Of a stretch of 64,000 nt of DNA, positions 1 to 8,098 are shown piece by piece. Below the pieces are notes generated by a model. The model was not told where the DNA came from and ran no database searches. It saw only the letters and a program-made list of their open reading frames with translations. The translations under genes were made by a program, and so were the position numbers. This DNA is from JACKAL01 sp964400355. Its GTDB lineage: Bacteria; Bdellovibrionota; Bdellovibrionia; Bdellovibrionales; JAGQZY01. The stretch lies in contig CAYNTO010000010.1 in NCBI GenBank assembly GCA_964400355.1, forward strand, positions 1-64,000, given 5' to 3'. Each line of letters starts with the position of its first letter. The first letter of the stretch is position 1.

Positions 1-349
1 GAGTTTTTCCGTTGATCGGTGTGATTCTGTTGTAGAACACGTTTGTCATGGAGTTGTTGCGATCAAGTCCTGTGCGCTTGGGATCGCCTGTCGGCGATCC
101 GACGCGCAAACTGAAATACCCATTCGTCCCTAGCGTGTTGACCGGCTGCTCTTCTTCGTAGAGCACGCAATCTTTTGCGGGGTTCAGCACTTGAATTGTG
201 ACTACGGTGCTGGAATCAAGGAGAGGATCGGTGTTTGAGCCGGGCTCGAACAATCGGCCATCCAAAGTAAAATGTTGTGGGAGATCGGTTTGTGCGTGTG
301 CCGTGGTTTGGAAGAATAAAATCATGAAAGCAACTTGCGTTGCTTTCAT
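1..349 (-). CDS. Secreted protein, N-terminal part, cut by the window edge
   Basis: The reverse strand reads from ATG at 349 through 116 codons without a stop to base 1, so only the N-terminus is present. The first ~20 residues (MKATQVAFMILFFQTTAHA) form a signal peptide with an AHA cleavage site. The mature part starts QTDLPQHFTLDGRLFEPGS and continues with short beta-rich phrases such as TVVTIQVLNPAKDCVLYEE and NGYFSLRVGS. From memory, this opening resembles large Bdellovibrio surface proteins annotated as cell-wall anchor or S74/tail-fibre-like, but the diagnostic C-terminal domain lies outside the window, so that identity is inference. The gene is in the same direction as the mevalonate operon but 210 bp beyond its end, with no shared reading frame. 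The start is the first ATG before the signal peptide; the Shine-Dalgarno sequence is weak. Confidence 0.7.
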   Translation of the reverse strand, partial: MKATQVAFMILFFQTTAHAQTDLPQHFTLDGRLFEPGSNTDPLLDSSTVVTIQVLNPAKDCVLYEEEQPVNTLGTNGYFSLRVGSPTGDPKRTGLDRNNSMTNVFYNRITPINGKT

Positions 350-559
350 AATTTTATTCTTGTAATTTCGCCAATTTAAACCAGATACCACCACTGAATT
401 TATCGGTATCTATATATAGCAAATTAAGTATTTCCCCTTTTGAGACGGTCCCATGGATCGAAACTGGACTCGGGAGCTCACCTTTACCCCAGACCATTTA
501 AAAACTATTATGGCCGAGGTCTTACAGGGCTCGGACTAACACCCAGAAATGGGTTTTAG

Positions 560-1429
560 TTAGCAGGACAAAAGTGCGATGGTCTCGCTTGAGGGCTCTT
601 TGTCCCACAGGCTCAGCACAAAGCCCCCATCGCCACTCCCCGTCGGCTTGGTGGCAATGGCCCCAAGGCGTTGAAGCGCGTTCATGTGCTCTTGAACTTC
701 GTGATTGATCAATCCCCACCGTTCGAAACATGTGCGTGCGAGCAACACCGCATGCTGCAAATCGTGGAGTGGCTTACTCGGATCGAGCAATGATTTCTTG
801 GCGAGCTCCACACTCAAAGCCATGTCTTTGTCGATGGCTTCACCAAATGTACGATCACTTTCCCAAATTTTTTTCACTTTGCGAATGCAATCGGCAGTTA
901 CTCCTCGCCGTCCGCAATGAGAAAGATACAGATTTGGCTTCCAGGCGGGATCAAACTTTATGAACTCTCCCGGAGCCCGGTATTCCAGTGGCCGACCTTG
1001 AATGGCAATGGCGATGTCCACTCCACTGCTTTCGCCATGAAACAGATCTTCGAGGGACTTAGAAAACGAAAACACTTTGGCTTCGTCAATCAACTTCCAA
1101 GACACCAACAAACGCGTGAGCGACACACACAGCGCAGCACTAGCTCCCATACCGCCAACCAACGGGATGGTATTGTTGATAAGAATGTGACCTTTAAAAT
1201 CAAACCGCGAACGCCCCAAATCTCCCAGTGCTTTATCGAGAAGACCCATAAACACCATTTCCATCTGCTCAGCCTGCTCGCCTTTACACGTCACATGCAG
1301 GGCGTCTTCACTCTCCACGTAATCGACAGCGAGAGAGCAGGACTGTACCGGAAAGACCAATGCGCTCGATCCACGCAGTACTGCATGTTCGCCTGCCAAA
1401 ATCCATTTTCCAAAAACTTGTGAAATCAT
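560..1429 (-). CDS. mvk: Mevalonate kinase (GHMP family)
   Basis: Predicted cytosolic kinase converting mevalonate to 5-phosphomevalonate with ATP. The 289-residue product has the GHMP layout: an N-terminal GKWILAGEHAVLRGSSALVF segment, the ATP-binding glycine/serine loop PLVGGMGASAALCVSL near residue 95, and the C-terminal loop TKPTGSGDGGFVLSL near residue 262. Length matches small bacterial mevalonate kinases (~300). It is the last gene of fni-mvaA-pmk-mvaD-mvk; its ATG overlaps the mvaD stop as ATGA (1429-1426), which indicates translational coupling. The stop TAA is at 562-560, followed only by a weak 5-bp hairpin (541-554). Three GHMP kinases lie side by side here, so the kinase assignments rest on motif context as well as order. 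This one is the best match to mevalonate kinase because of the GEHAV signature. Confidence 0.85.
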   Translation of the reverse strand: MISQVFGKWILAGEHAVLRGSSALVFPVQSCSLAVDYVESEDALHVTCKGEQAEQMEMVFMGLLDKALGDLGRSRFDFKGHILINNTIPLVGGMGASAALCVSLTRLLVSWKLIDEAKVFSFSKSLEDLFHGESSGVDIAIAIQGRPLEYRAPGEFIKFDPAWKPNLYLSHCGRRGVTADCIRKVKKIWESDRTFGEAIDKDMALSVELAKKSLLDPSKPLHDLQHAVLLARTCFERWGLINHEVQEHMNALQRLGAIATKPTGSGDGGFVLSLWDKEPSSETIALLSC

Positions 1430-2376
1430 TTGGTCTCCAGATTTGAAAACACTTTGAACTTTAGGGATTTGGCAAATGAGTGCGCCATCGGCTCTTGCTC
1501 TTTGCGCCAGATGAAGTGCACATTGGGCCCGGCATCCATTGTTACTACCGGCCCATCACCTTCTGTTTCCCACAATTCGCGTGCGCGAAAAATCACTTCT
1601 AGCGACTGTGGAGTGAAATAGCCAAAGGATGGATGCGCAGTTTCAAACAACGCATGCATATCCCAAAACTCCGCCCAGCACACCTCAAAAAGCTCGCGCC
1701 AGTCGAGACTTCCAGTGAGAAGCGTTTTTACTTTTTCTAAACGTTCGATAGCGCGTGCGGTGCGGTCCTTCATTAGGGCACTGGTTGCCACACGCTGATG
1801 AGCCTGAGAGGAGCTCACTTTCTTGCTCGAGGAACTAATGATAACCACATGATGTAAGAACTCGGGTTCGCTCGCAACCATTGGGCGAATGCGGTCGGCG
1901 CCATCCCACTCGACGAAGCCATCATAAAAAGAACGGCACGACGATCCCGAACCGTGACGACTCAAGGCCGCCTGCTCCTCGATAGTGAGCGATTTGCCGG
2001 AGAGTGAAGAAAACGCCTGGCATCCACATTTCGTAAGTGCTGCAAAGCTCGAAGCCGAGCTGGCAATGCCACAATCAGATGGAAAATCGTTTTTCGAGCG
2101 CACGGTAAAGAATCGATCACTCAGCAAGAATATTTCTTTAAGAAACTGCAAATGTTTTAAAAATTTCGCGCGACCCGTTTCTGTTAGAGTCATCGAACCA
2201 TCGAGGGACTCCCAGTGGTCATGGCCCAAATCATTTTCTTCGATCTCCACGTGGGAGAGTAAATGCGGGAGAGTGAGCGATAAGGAGGGGTTGGTGCCCG
2301 TATTGGTTCCATCGGCGGTTTTCCCCATATATTTGATCAGGGCTATGTTGGAGGGCGCGCTGGCTTGCCACTTCAT
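1426..2376 (-). CDS. mvaD: Diphosphomevalonate decarboxylase
   Basis: Converts 5-diphosphomevalonate to isopentenyl diphosphate using ATP, the last committed mevalonate step. Diagnostic family motifs are visible: SAPSNIALIKYMGK at the N-terminus, DCGIASSASSFAAL (phosphate-binding loop), GSGSSCRSFYDGFVEW, and VVTMDAGPNVHFIW near the C-terminus carrying the catalytic aspartate. The reading frame is open up to 2400, but I place the start at ATG 2376: it forms an ATGA overlap with the pmk stop (2375-2373) and has a GAGGG Shine-Dalgarno about 6 nt upstream, giving 316 residues. The ATG at 2400 would add only the eight residues MELSRGIC. It overlaps mvk downstream by 4 bp. The usual KYWGK tryptophan is methionine here (KYMGK). 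Confidence 0.9.
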   Translation of the reverse strand: MKWQASAPSNIALIKYMGKTADGTNTGTNPSLSLTLPHLLSHVEIEENDLGHDHWESLDGSMTLTETGRAKFLKHLQFLKEIFLLSDRFFTVRSKNDFPSDCGIASSASSFAALTKCGCQAFSSLSGKSLTIEEQAALSRHGSGSSCRSFYDGFVEWDGADRIRPMVASEPEFLHHVVIISSSSKKVSSSQAHQRVATSALMKDRTARAIERLEKVKTLLTGSLDWRELFEVCWAEFWDMHALFETAHPSFGYFTPQSLEVIFRARELWETEGDGPVVTMDAGPNVHFIWRKEQEPMAHSFAKSLKFKVFSNLETK

Positions 2377-3371
2377 GCAAATCCCTCGCGAGAGCTCCAT
2401 ACGGGCTTAAGATTTTTAGTGAGCTCTGCGGATGGCGAAAACGTTTTCTCCGCAAACACCGCAAACACATCGGCGCCCAGTGCACCACAACCTTTGGCGG
2501 CGAGAACCCCAGGTACGACTTCCCATTGCCTTATAAGTTCCAGCGTTGCCGGCGCTATCCAGTTGGACTTTTCGAGAACGCCGGTGAATTCTTTAATGCC
2601 GGCTACGAAGGACTGTTTGTCTTTTTTATTGAGCGCAGAAATAGTTTTGTCGACTGCGGCAGACAAACTCTTTGCCGTAGACGCGGAAATTTTTAGATTT
2701 TGCAAATGCTCGTGAGTGTTCACTTTGCTGGGAGTTTTAAAAATATGTAATTCCAAATCCGCAAACGGCCATGTCACTGAGGTATTTTTGTTTTGATTGC
2801 CGTTGACCAAACACAAGCCCTTATTCATTTGGGCCATCAGGTCATAGCCGCTAGGCTGAACATTTTCTTCCTCGAAAAGCTGGCGATAGTCTTCCACTAT
2901 TGCCCACTTTTGCGTGTCGGAGAGATTTGCCCCATTTCTCAACATATCTTGCCGAGAAAGAACGTACAGATAGGTTGCGAAAAACTGCGCCGTTGATGCC
3001 CCGAATCCTCCAGCACCAGCGTAAGGGTCCGTGAACTGCACAGTGACACCGTCAAAGAACTCTTCATGCAGTTCAGCCCAAATACCTGCGGGACTGTCTT
3101 GATGAAACGGAAAGCTCGGTTTTGACCCGGCAAGTTTTGCGGCATCTGATTTTCTATGAGATTTGGGAGCCGAGCCTGGCACGACCACATCTTCATCCTC
3201 GTCTTCATTGGAGGAACGGCTGACGCCTTTAGAGACTGCACCGCTAAACTCACACTCAAAGTATGGGCCGTGGCCGAGCACTAGCGCCGAGCCACCCTGA
3301 AGTGCGAGATACTCTCCTAGTAAAAAAGTTTTACTCGGAATGCTAAACTTCACTGGGGGCCCCGTGAACAT
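2373..3371 (-). CDS. pmk: Phosphomevalonate kinase (GHMP family)
   Basis: Predicted to phosphorylate 5-phosphomevalonate to 5-diphosphomevalonate. The 332-residue protein has the GHMP N-terminal strand KFSIPSKTFLLGEYLALQGG, the nucleotide loop YAGAGGFGASTAQF near residue 123, and a C-terminal GCGALGADVFAVF glycine loop. The GEYLALQGG signature and the position between mvaA and mvaD favour phosphomevalonate kinase over mevalonate kinase. An insertion at about residues 53-80 (NEDEDEDVVVPGS and following) is rich in acidic residues and then in lysine and serine, and looks disordered; it is not typical of the family core. The frame overlaps mvaA by 29 bp. A GTG at residue 7 (3353) preceded by ACGGGG is an alternative start and would shorten the overlap to 11 bp. 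Confidence 0.82.
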   Translation of the reverse strand: MFTGPPVKFSIPSKTFLLGEYLALQGGSALVLGHGPYFECEFSGAVSKGVSRSSNEDEDEDVVVPGSAPKSHRKSDAAKLAGSKPSFPFHQDSPAGIWAELHEEFFDGVTVQFTDPYAGAGGFGASTAQFFATYLYVLSRQDMLRNGANLSDTQKWAIVEDYRQLFEEENVQPSGYDLMAQMNKGLCLVNGNQNKNTSVTWPFADLELHIFKTPSKVNTHEHLQNLKISASTAKSLSAAVDKTISALNKKDKQSFVAGIKEFTGVLEKSNWIAPATLELIRQWEVVPGVLAAKGCGALGADVFAVFAEKTFSPSAELTKNLKPVWSSREGFA

Positions 3372-4650
3372 TTTCTTTCACAGCGCGCATTTTGGTGAGC
3401 GTTTGAATGGCATCAGACAAAGAAATACGCTTCTTCGCGGCCAAGACCTGCTCGAGTAACTTTTGAAGCCGCGGGCTCTCGCTCTCGTCGGCGCCCGCAC
3501 CGATGGCCAGATTCTTAATGTGCAACTTCATGTGTCCTTCAATAATGCCAACCGTGGTCAGTGCTTTGAGCGCACCCAAGTTTTGGGTCAGGCCCACGGC
3601 CGCGCACAAACGGGAAAGCTGCGCGCTGGAGGTGATCTTCATCATCTTCATCGACATTTTTGCGGCTGGATGAAGCGACGTCACTCCACCGACCGTACCA
3701 ACGATCAACGGAGCGAGGAATTCCCCAGTGAGCACGCCGTCTTTGTATCGCCATTTCGTAATCGATTGATAACGGCCTTCTCTACATGCATAGGCGTGAA
3801 TGCCGGCTTCGACGGCCCGCCAATCGTTGCCTGTGGCGATGAGTATGGGATCAATTCCATTGAGCACACCTTTGTTATTTGTGGCGGCGCGATAGGGATC
3901 CAGCTCTGCAAACAACGACGCCTCTTCAATGGCTTGGCCCATCACCTCATCCACACCGTTCATAGTGATTTTGGCCTTGGTTAAGCGGGTGTCGACAAGG
4001 TTCGAAAGGATTTTCATGGTCACTTTTTCGCCGCTGACTTCTTCCAAAGGAGCGGCAAGGTATTCACAGACCTGATTGATGATGTTGGCACCCATGGCAT
4101 CACACGGATCGAGCTGAACATGGATAACCGCCATCAGTTGACCATCCGGTCGCTCTATCGTACGCAGATACAAATCACGAACACCACCACCGCGCTGAAC
4201 CATGCCCGCCGCAACCACGCGATTGAGTTCCTCAATCCAAGTCAGGCGGTACTCAGCGATGGATTTCTTAAGGCGTTCAAAGTCTTTTACTTTTGCAATT
4301 TGAATTTGACCAATGATGGTGTTGCCGATCACTTCGGTCGTGATCTCGCCGTTTTCGCGGATCCATCGGGCCGTTTTACTGGCAGCGGCGATGATCGATG
4401 TTTCTTCGACGGCCATAGGAATAACATAGTCATTGCCATCAATTTTAAAATTTGTTGCAACTCCGAGTGGTAGCTGAAAATAGCCGATGGAGTTTTCGAT
4501 AAAATTATCGGCAAGATCAATGGTCTCGATGCCGCCCTTTTTTAAAAACGAAACATCTTGTGCATCCACTACACCTGCATCGAGCAGGCGCTGGAATCTT
4601 TGCGAGAGCTTGAGTTTTGAAAAGCCTTTAAAGATTTGTTCTAAATCCAT
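3343..4650 (-). CDS. mvaA: Hydroxymethylglutaryl-CoA reductase, class II
   Basis: Reduces HMG-CoA to mevalonate, the committed step of this pathway, in the cytosol. Class II features visible include ENSIGYFQLPLGVATNF and MAVEETSIIAAAS (CoA/HMG binding with the catalytic glutamate), DAMGANIIN (nucleotide-binding region), NNKGVLNGID with the catalytic lysine, and GTVGGVTSLHPAAK. Its 435 residues fit soluble bacterial class II enzymes; there is no membrane domain. The first ATG of the frame is at 4656, but the AAGGAG upstream is only 1 nt from it and 7 nt from the ATG at 4650, so the latter is chosen. The gene overlaps fni by about 10 bp and pmk by 29 bp, consistent with one coupled operon. The C-terminal stretch around KKRISLSDAIQTL is ordinary for the family. 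Confidence 0.93.
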   Translation of the reverse strand: MDLEQIFKGFSKLKLSQRFQRLLDAGVVDAQDVSFLKKGGIETIDLADNFIENSIGYFQLPLGVATNFKIDGNDYVIPMAVEETSIIAAASKTARWIRENGEITTEVIGNTIIGQIQIAKVKDFERLKKSIAEYRLTWIEELNRVVAAGMVQRGGGVRDLYLRTIERPDGQLMAVIHVQLDPCDAMGANIINQVCEYLAAPLEEVSGEKVTMKILSNLVDTRLTKAKITMNGVDEVMGQAIEEASLFAELDPYRAATNNKGVLNGIDPILIATGNDWRAVEAGIHAYACREGRYQSITKWRYKDGVLTGEFLAPLIVGTVGGVTSLHPAAKMSMKMMKITSSAQLSRLCAAVGLTQNLGALKALTTVGIIEGHMKLHIKNLAIGAGADESESPRLQKLLEQVLAAKKRISLSDAIQTLTKMRAVKENVHGAPSEV

Positions 4651-5666
4651 TTCCATACTCCTTCTGTGCGCATCTGATCCACCGTGGCCATACCTGTACA
4701 GAACAGGGCCACTTTCAACTCGTAGTCCAAGGTTTCAAAAAATTGATTCAATGCCGCTTCTCCATTGAGAGCTTCTTGCAACACCGGTCGTGCAAAGCCA
4801 ACGAGCTGTGCACCCATTGCTAAAAGTTTTGCGCCATCAAGGCCGGTGCGTACACCACCTGAAGCCCAAACCTCAAACGGTGGCTTGAGAGCCATTGCGT
4901 GAGCGGTGGATTGCACAGTGGATACACCCCAATCTTGGAATGTCACTCCAGCTTTAGCCTGCACACTGCCTTCGCGCGCGCGCACTGTTTCTACACGACC
5001 CCAGTGAGTGCCACCGCGACCACTCACGTCCACCGCGCCAATGCCAGTGGCCTTTAAGCGCTCAATGGTATTAGCGGACATTCCGCATCCGGTTTCTTTA
5101 AAGACGATGGGAATTTTTAAATTTTGGCTCGCTTGTGTGAGCGCTTCTAATCCGCCTCTAAACTGTGGCGTGCCTTCGGGCTGAATACACTCCTGAAGCG
5201 GATTGGTGTGCACAATAAGGCCTTGGGCTTCAAGAGAGCCCACCAAATCCGCAATCTGTTGCTGGCTGGTATGTATCAGTTGCGACAATCCAATATTGCC
5301 CAGCACTTTGAGTTTTGGAAACTGCTGGCGCAAATTGCGACATTCAGCCGCAGCCTCTTTATCGGTGAGTTGGCGGCGCTGAGAGCCCACGGCCATAAGT
5401 ATATTTCGTTGTTCGCAAACGGCGGCGATCACGCGATTCAATGCTTCGGCACCCTGGTGACCCAAAGTCATTGAGGAAACAAAAAACGGCGAAGCCAAAT
5501 TCATTTGCAGTGCAGTTGTATTGATTTGAATGTCTTCGAAATTTAAATCCGGAAGGGCTTCGTGAATGAGCTCGATGCTCTCAAAACCCGCGGAGACTGC
5601 CGCCTGGCTCTGAGCGGATAAAGAGATATCGATGTGATCTCTTTTTCGTTTCTCAAAGTCCAACAC
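4641..5666 (-). CDS. fni: Isopentenyl-diphosphate delta-isomerase, type 2 (FMN-dependent)
   Basis: Interconverts isopentenyl and dimethylallyl diphosphate using FMN and NAD(P)H. Type 2 family motifs: RKRDHIDISL at the N-terminus, SPFFVSSMTLG, MAVGSQRR, VHTNPLQECIQPEGTPQF, VFKETGCGMS, VDVSGRGGTHW, and WASGGVRTGLDGAKLLAMGA for the FMN phosphate site. The frame is open to an ATG at 5723, but that region contains the hairpin at 5695-5711. The better start is GTG at 5666, preceded by AGGAGG at a 6-nt distance, giving VLDFEKRKRDHI as N-terminus and 341 residues, in line with the family. It is the first gene of the mevalonate operon and follows rplT after about 57 bp, so read-through from the ribosomal protein genes is possible. 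Confidence 0.93.
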   Translation of the reverse strand: MLDFEKRKRDHIDISLSAQSQAAVSAGFESIELIHEALPDLNFEDIQINTTALQMNLASPFFVSSMTLGHQGAEALNRVIAAVCEQRNILMAVGSQRRQLTDKEAAAECRNLRQQFPKLKVLGNIGLSQLIHTSQQQIADLVGSLEAQGLIVHTNPLQECIQPEGTPQFRGGLEALTQASQNLKIPIVFKETGCGMSANTIERLKATGIGAVDVSGRGGTHWGRVETVRAREGSVQAKAGVTFQDWGVSTVQSTAHAMALKPPFEVWASGGVRTGLDGAKLLAMGAQLVGFARPVLQEALNGEAALNQFFETLDYELKVALFCTGMATVDQMRTEGVWKWI

Positions 5667-5694
5667 GTAAAGCCTCCTAGTTCGCATGTGGAAA

Positions 5695-5711
5695 GCGCCC
5701 GTTGAGGGCGC
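5695..5711 (-). terminator. GC-rich hairpin between rplT and fni
   Basis: GCGCCC (5695-5700) pairs with GGGCGC (5706-5711) around a 5-nt loop. On the minus strand it lies just after the rplT stop and before the fni start, and is followed by only a short TTT run. It may act as a partial terminator or attenuator separating ribosomal protein and mevalonate genes rather than as a full stop. Confidence 0.45.
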
Positions 5712-5722
5712 CTCCTGTAACA

Positions 5723-6070
5723 CTATTTCGGCATAACCTTTTCAACGAGAGCTGAAAATCCATTGGGATCAAACACTGCCATGTCGGCAAGAATTTTACG
5801 ATCCAACAGCAATTCTGTCTTTAACAGCGCACCCATAAAGCGTGAGTAGCTCACACCGTTTTGTTTTGCAGCTGCAGAAATACGCGTGATCCACAACTTG
5901 CGGAACTGACGCTTTCTTTGCTTACGATCTCTGTATTGATATGCTAACGCGCGATCATTACGCTCTTTTGCATAGCTGAACAATCGGCTACCAGATGAGT
6001 AATAACCACTGGCTCTTTTTAATACTTTGTTACGACGTCTACGACTGACGACTCCACCTTTTACACGCAT
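5723..6070 (-). CDS. rplT: Large ribosomal subunit protein bL20
   Basis: Binds 23S rRNA during early assembly of the 50S subunit. The 115-residue sequence has the family pattern: a very basic N-terminus (VKGGVVSRRRRNKVLKRAS), GYYSSGSRLFSYAKE, YQYRDRKQRKRQFRKLW, ITRISAAAKQNGVSYSRFM, and DRKILADMAVFDPNGFSALV near the end. Length is typical (~117). It starts 11 bp after the rpmI stop, in the usual rpmI-rplT order. In many bacteria bL20 represses its own operon by binding the leader; here infC is not directly upstream, so any such control would act on the rpmI-rplT leader alone. Confidence 0.97.
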   Translation of the reverse strand: MRVKGGVVSRRRRNKVLKRASGYYSSGSRLFSYAKERNDRALAYQYRDRKQRKRQFRKLWITRISAAAKQNGVSYSRFMGALLKTELLLDRKILADMAVFDPNGFSALVEKVMPK

Positions 6071-6081
6071 GGTTCGCCTCC

Positions 6082-6273
6082 TTAAATGTTAAAACATCTG
6101 CGTGTGTTCGGCAGGTTCGCTGCATCCACGTAGATCATATCGCCGAGATGGCGTTTTGCTTTTGATGATTTGTTCTTGAGTAAGTGACGTGTTTTTGTTT
6201 GGCGACGTTTGATTTTGTCGCGACTCAAAACACGCATACGCTTTTTCGCACCCGAGTGCGTTTTCGCTTTCAT
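6082..6273 (-). CDS. rpmI: Large ribosomal subunit protein bL35
   Basis: Small basic 50S subunit protein of 63 residues. It begins MKAKTHSGAKKRMRVLSRDK and carries the family core IKRRQTKTRHLLKNKSSKAK; the C-terminus (YVDAANLPNTRRCFNI) is more divergent than usual, ending after the position of the normal R-x-x-P-Y motif. The ATG at 6273 has an AAAAGGA Shine-Dalgarno about 7 nt upstream. It starts an rpmI-rplT pair that is unlinked from infC by about 3.2 kb. Confidence 0.94.
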   Translation of the reverse strand: MKAKTHSGAKKRMRVLSRDKIKRRQTKTRHLLKNKSSKAKRHLGDMIYVDAANLPNTRRCFNI

Positions 6274-6347
6274 ATGCTGTTCCTTTTCCCTAAAGGCGAA
6301 TGACCGGAATTGATCAATACTTGGGGCCTGTAGAAGACGTGCTATGA

Positions 6348-6376
6348 CTTTTAGCGAAAATTCAGTGGGCTGACAA
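6348..6376 (-). promoter_or_regulatory. Candidate sigma-70-type promoter for rpmI-rplT
   Basis: On the minus strand a TTGTCA box (6376-6371) is followed after exactly 17 nt by TAAAAG (6353-6348), about 75 bp upstream of the rpmI start. The match is 5/6 at -35 and 4/6 at -10. A separate promoter is expected because rpmI is no longer behind infC. The rest of 6274-6580 holds a small hairpin (GGCG/CGCC around a TAG loop, near 6514-6524) that could end the pilin transcript; I see no gene there. Confidence 0.4.
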
Positions 6377-6580
6377 GGAAATCTGTTAGGAATGTGGGAA
6401 TCTTCATGGGCACTTGGGGAAAGCGGCCCCGGTGGTTACCTAAGAGCCAAATTATTGATCGGGAAAACAAATTTATCCAAGTAATTTCAATACTTTATAA
6501 AACATCAAGCGGGCGCTACGCCGGCCCACTCTACTGGGCGCAGCATGGGAAACAGGCTCCGAAAGTTACAGACACTTCAA

Positions 6581-7132
6581 TTACTGAATGCCATCATTGG
6601 TATTGGTGAGCGCCTTGACCTGATTGATCGACCACGTATCAGCATCCGAGGCTCCATCAGAGCGAATTTTAGCAGAGGCGCAGGTGGTAAATGTACCGGC
6701 GTTTGCATCAATGGCAGCAGTGCAGTTGACGGCAGCATTGGTAGAAAATGTTCCAGCAGTGACTTCCACCCAATCGGCAAAGTTCGCCGTACATGTTGAG
6801 TTCCCGGTGTTCACGCAGCTCGCATTGTCCGGGCCGCTCGTAACCGGCAATGCGCCGTCCGCAGCCAAAACACGATAGTGAATCTGACCTGCAGGATTAA
6901 ATCCAGTGGCTTCAAAGTTTCCTGGAAAAAAACCCATTTCAGCCTCTGTGGCTTTGGCGGCCACATAGTAGGAGTTGAGCAATGTGAGGCCCTCTTTTTG
7001 GCGCGCTTTCGCTTGGAAGGATTGGTACTGAGGAATTGCAAAACTTGCTAGAATGGCAATAATCGCTACCACTACCATCAGCTCAATAAGAGAAAAACCT
7101 TTTTTGTTTAGCTTTTGCGAAATGCGTCTCAT
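6581..7132 (-). CDS. Type IV pilin-like prepilin (PilA-type)
   Basis: A 183-residue prepilin. The leader MRRISQKLNKKG ends in the glycine recognised by prepilin peptidase, and the mature protein starts FSLIELMVVVAIIAILASFA with the conserved glutamate at position 5 and the hydrophobic helix that packs in the pilus core or membrane. QYQSFQAKARQKEG then continues the alpha-1 helix as in PilA proteins. The globular part contains four cysteines (SCVNTGNSTC, NCTAAI, TTCASA) that could form disulphides. It is likely a major or minor pilin rather than a T2SS pseudopilin, because the gsp pseudopilins lie elsewhere (48812-51355) and this one is larger with a PilA-like first 50 residues. It is monocistronic and divergent from the two-component genes, which may regulate it; this link is inferred from position only. 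Confidence 0.85.
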   Translation of the reverse strand: MRRISQKLNKKGFSLIELMVVVAIIAILASFAIPQYQSFQAKARQKEGLTLLNSYYVAAKATEAEMGFFPGNFEATGFNPAGQIHYRVLAADGALPVTSGPDNASCVNTGNSTCTANFADWVEVTAGTFSTNAAVNCTAAIDANAGTFTTCASAKIRSDGASDADTWSINQVKALTNTNDGIQ

Positions 7133-7426
7133 AATTCCAACCTCATGTCTGTAATCGTTTCTTAGTATCTTATCGGTGTCCCTATTTAAGTGGCTATTTG
7201 AATAGAATAAAAAAAAATTGATTTATGATCTGGATTAAACTTCAGGCCATAAGCAATACATCAAAGGTGCCAAAAAAATATAGCAAAATCAAATAGTTAT
7301 TTTGGGGTATATTTTGCGATGATGGAAAACCAGGCAAAAGATCGAGTTTTTTAGAAGCCCCTACCTTCGACTAGGCTCCCTTTGCTGCTATAGCCCCTAT
7401 TTTTACTTACAGCTAAGATAACTACT
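7133..7426. other. A+T-rich divergent intergenic region (pilin / two-component system)
   Basis: This spacer contains the start regions of both neighbours. A TAAGAT -10-like box (7414-7419) lies 7 nt before the ATG of the response regulator, which has no clear Shine-Dalgarno sequence. Several TATA-rich segments (around 7276-7320) could serve the pilin. I find no gene. A sigma-54 site was considered and rejected. Confidence 0.4.
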
Positions 7427-8098
7427 ATGAAAGTCCTCCTCGTCGAAGATGATGCCGAAATCAGTCAGTTCGTTTGTCAGTACTTAAATACAAAAGGTTT
7501 AGCGGTAACCACTGCCGCGAATCGCTCCGATATCGATTTTTGTTTACGCAATCGTGAGGCGTTTATTTGTATCATTCTTGATCGCTTGATTGAAAACATT
7601 GATACCAAAACTTTATTGCCGGAATTTAAAAAGGTGTGGCCCAATGTTCCCATCATCATTTTATCCGCGATCAGCACTCCAGAGGAAAAAACCGAACTCC
7701 TCAATATGGGTGCGGACGATTACTTGGGAAAACCCTTCTCCGCAGGTGAACTCTTAGCGCGGGTTCAAGCGCGCTCCCGCAATCTCCTCGTCGCGCAGGA
7801 GCAGTTTTTGCGTCTGGGCAACACGGTTGTCGACCTCTTAAAACGAAAGGTGACGGTCAACGACATTCATGCAACTCTCCCCAGCAAAGAGTTTTTGCTT
7901 TTACAAAACCTTATGAAGGAACCCGGCAAGGTGTGGAGTAAAACCGATCTGCTCGACAGTATTTGGGGAACGTATTTAAAATCGGAAAGCAATGTGGTCG
8001 AAACAACGATCATGAACCTCCGCAAAAAACTCAGCGAAATGAATTCCAACCTGCAAGTGAAGAACTCGCGCAACTCAGGATATTGGATTGAGGCTTAG
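7427..8098 (+). CDS. OmpR/PhoB-family response regulator
   Basis: A 223-residue DNA-binding response regulator. Receiver domain (about 1-120): acidic pair D8/D9 in LLVEDDAE, phospho-acceptor D52 in IILDRL, the switch serine in IIILSA (residue 80), and lysine 102 in GKPFSAGELLARV. The winged-helix effector domain (about 130-223) has the OmpR-type pattern LPSKEFLLLQNLMKEPGKVW, LLDSIWG and VVETTIMNLRKKL. The normally hydrophobic phrase after the phospho-aspartate (LMLPGMDG in most) is RLIENIDT here, so the active-site surroundings are somewhat divergent. It overlaps the sensor kinase gene by 11 bp, indicating a cognate pair. The target is unknown; the divergent pilin gene is the nearest candidate. 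Confidence 0.92.
   Translation: MKVLLVEDDAEISQFVCQYLNTKGLAVTTAANRSDIDFCLRNREAFICIILDRLIENIDTKTLLPEFKKVWPNVPIIILSAISTPEEKTELLNMGADDYLGKPFSAGELLARVQARSRNLLVAQEQFLRLGNTVVDLLKRKVTVNDIHATLPSKEFLLLQNLMKEPGKVWSKTDLLDSIWGTYLKSESNVVETTIMNLRKKLSEMNSNLQVKNSRNSGYWIEA

Noticed and set aside
541..554. ACCCA/TGGGT hairpin after mvk as a terminator
   Set aside because: Only five base pairs and no T-run on the minus strand.
7250..7280. TGGCAC...TTGCT in front of the pilin gene as a sigma-54 promoter
   Set aside because: On the minus strand the GG and GC are 15 nt apart instead of the required 10.
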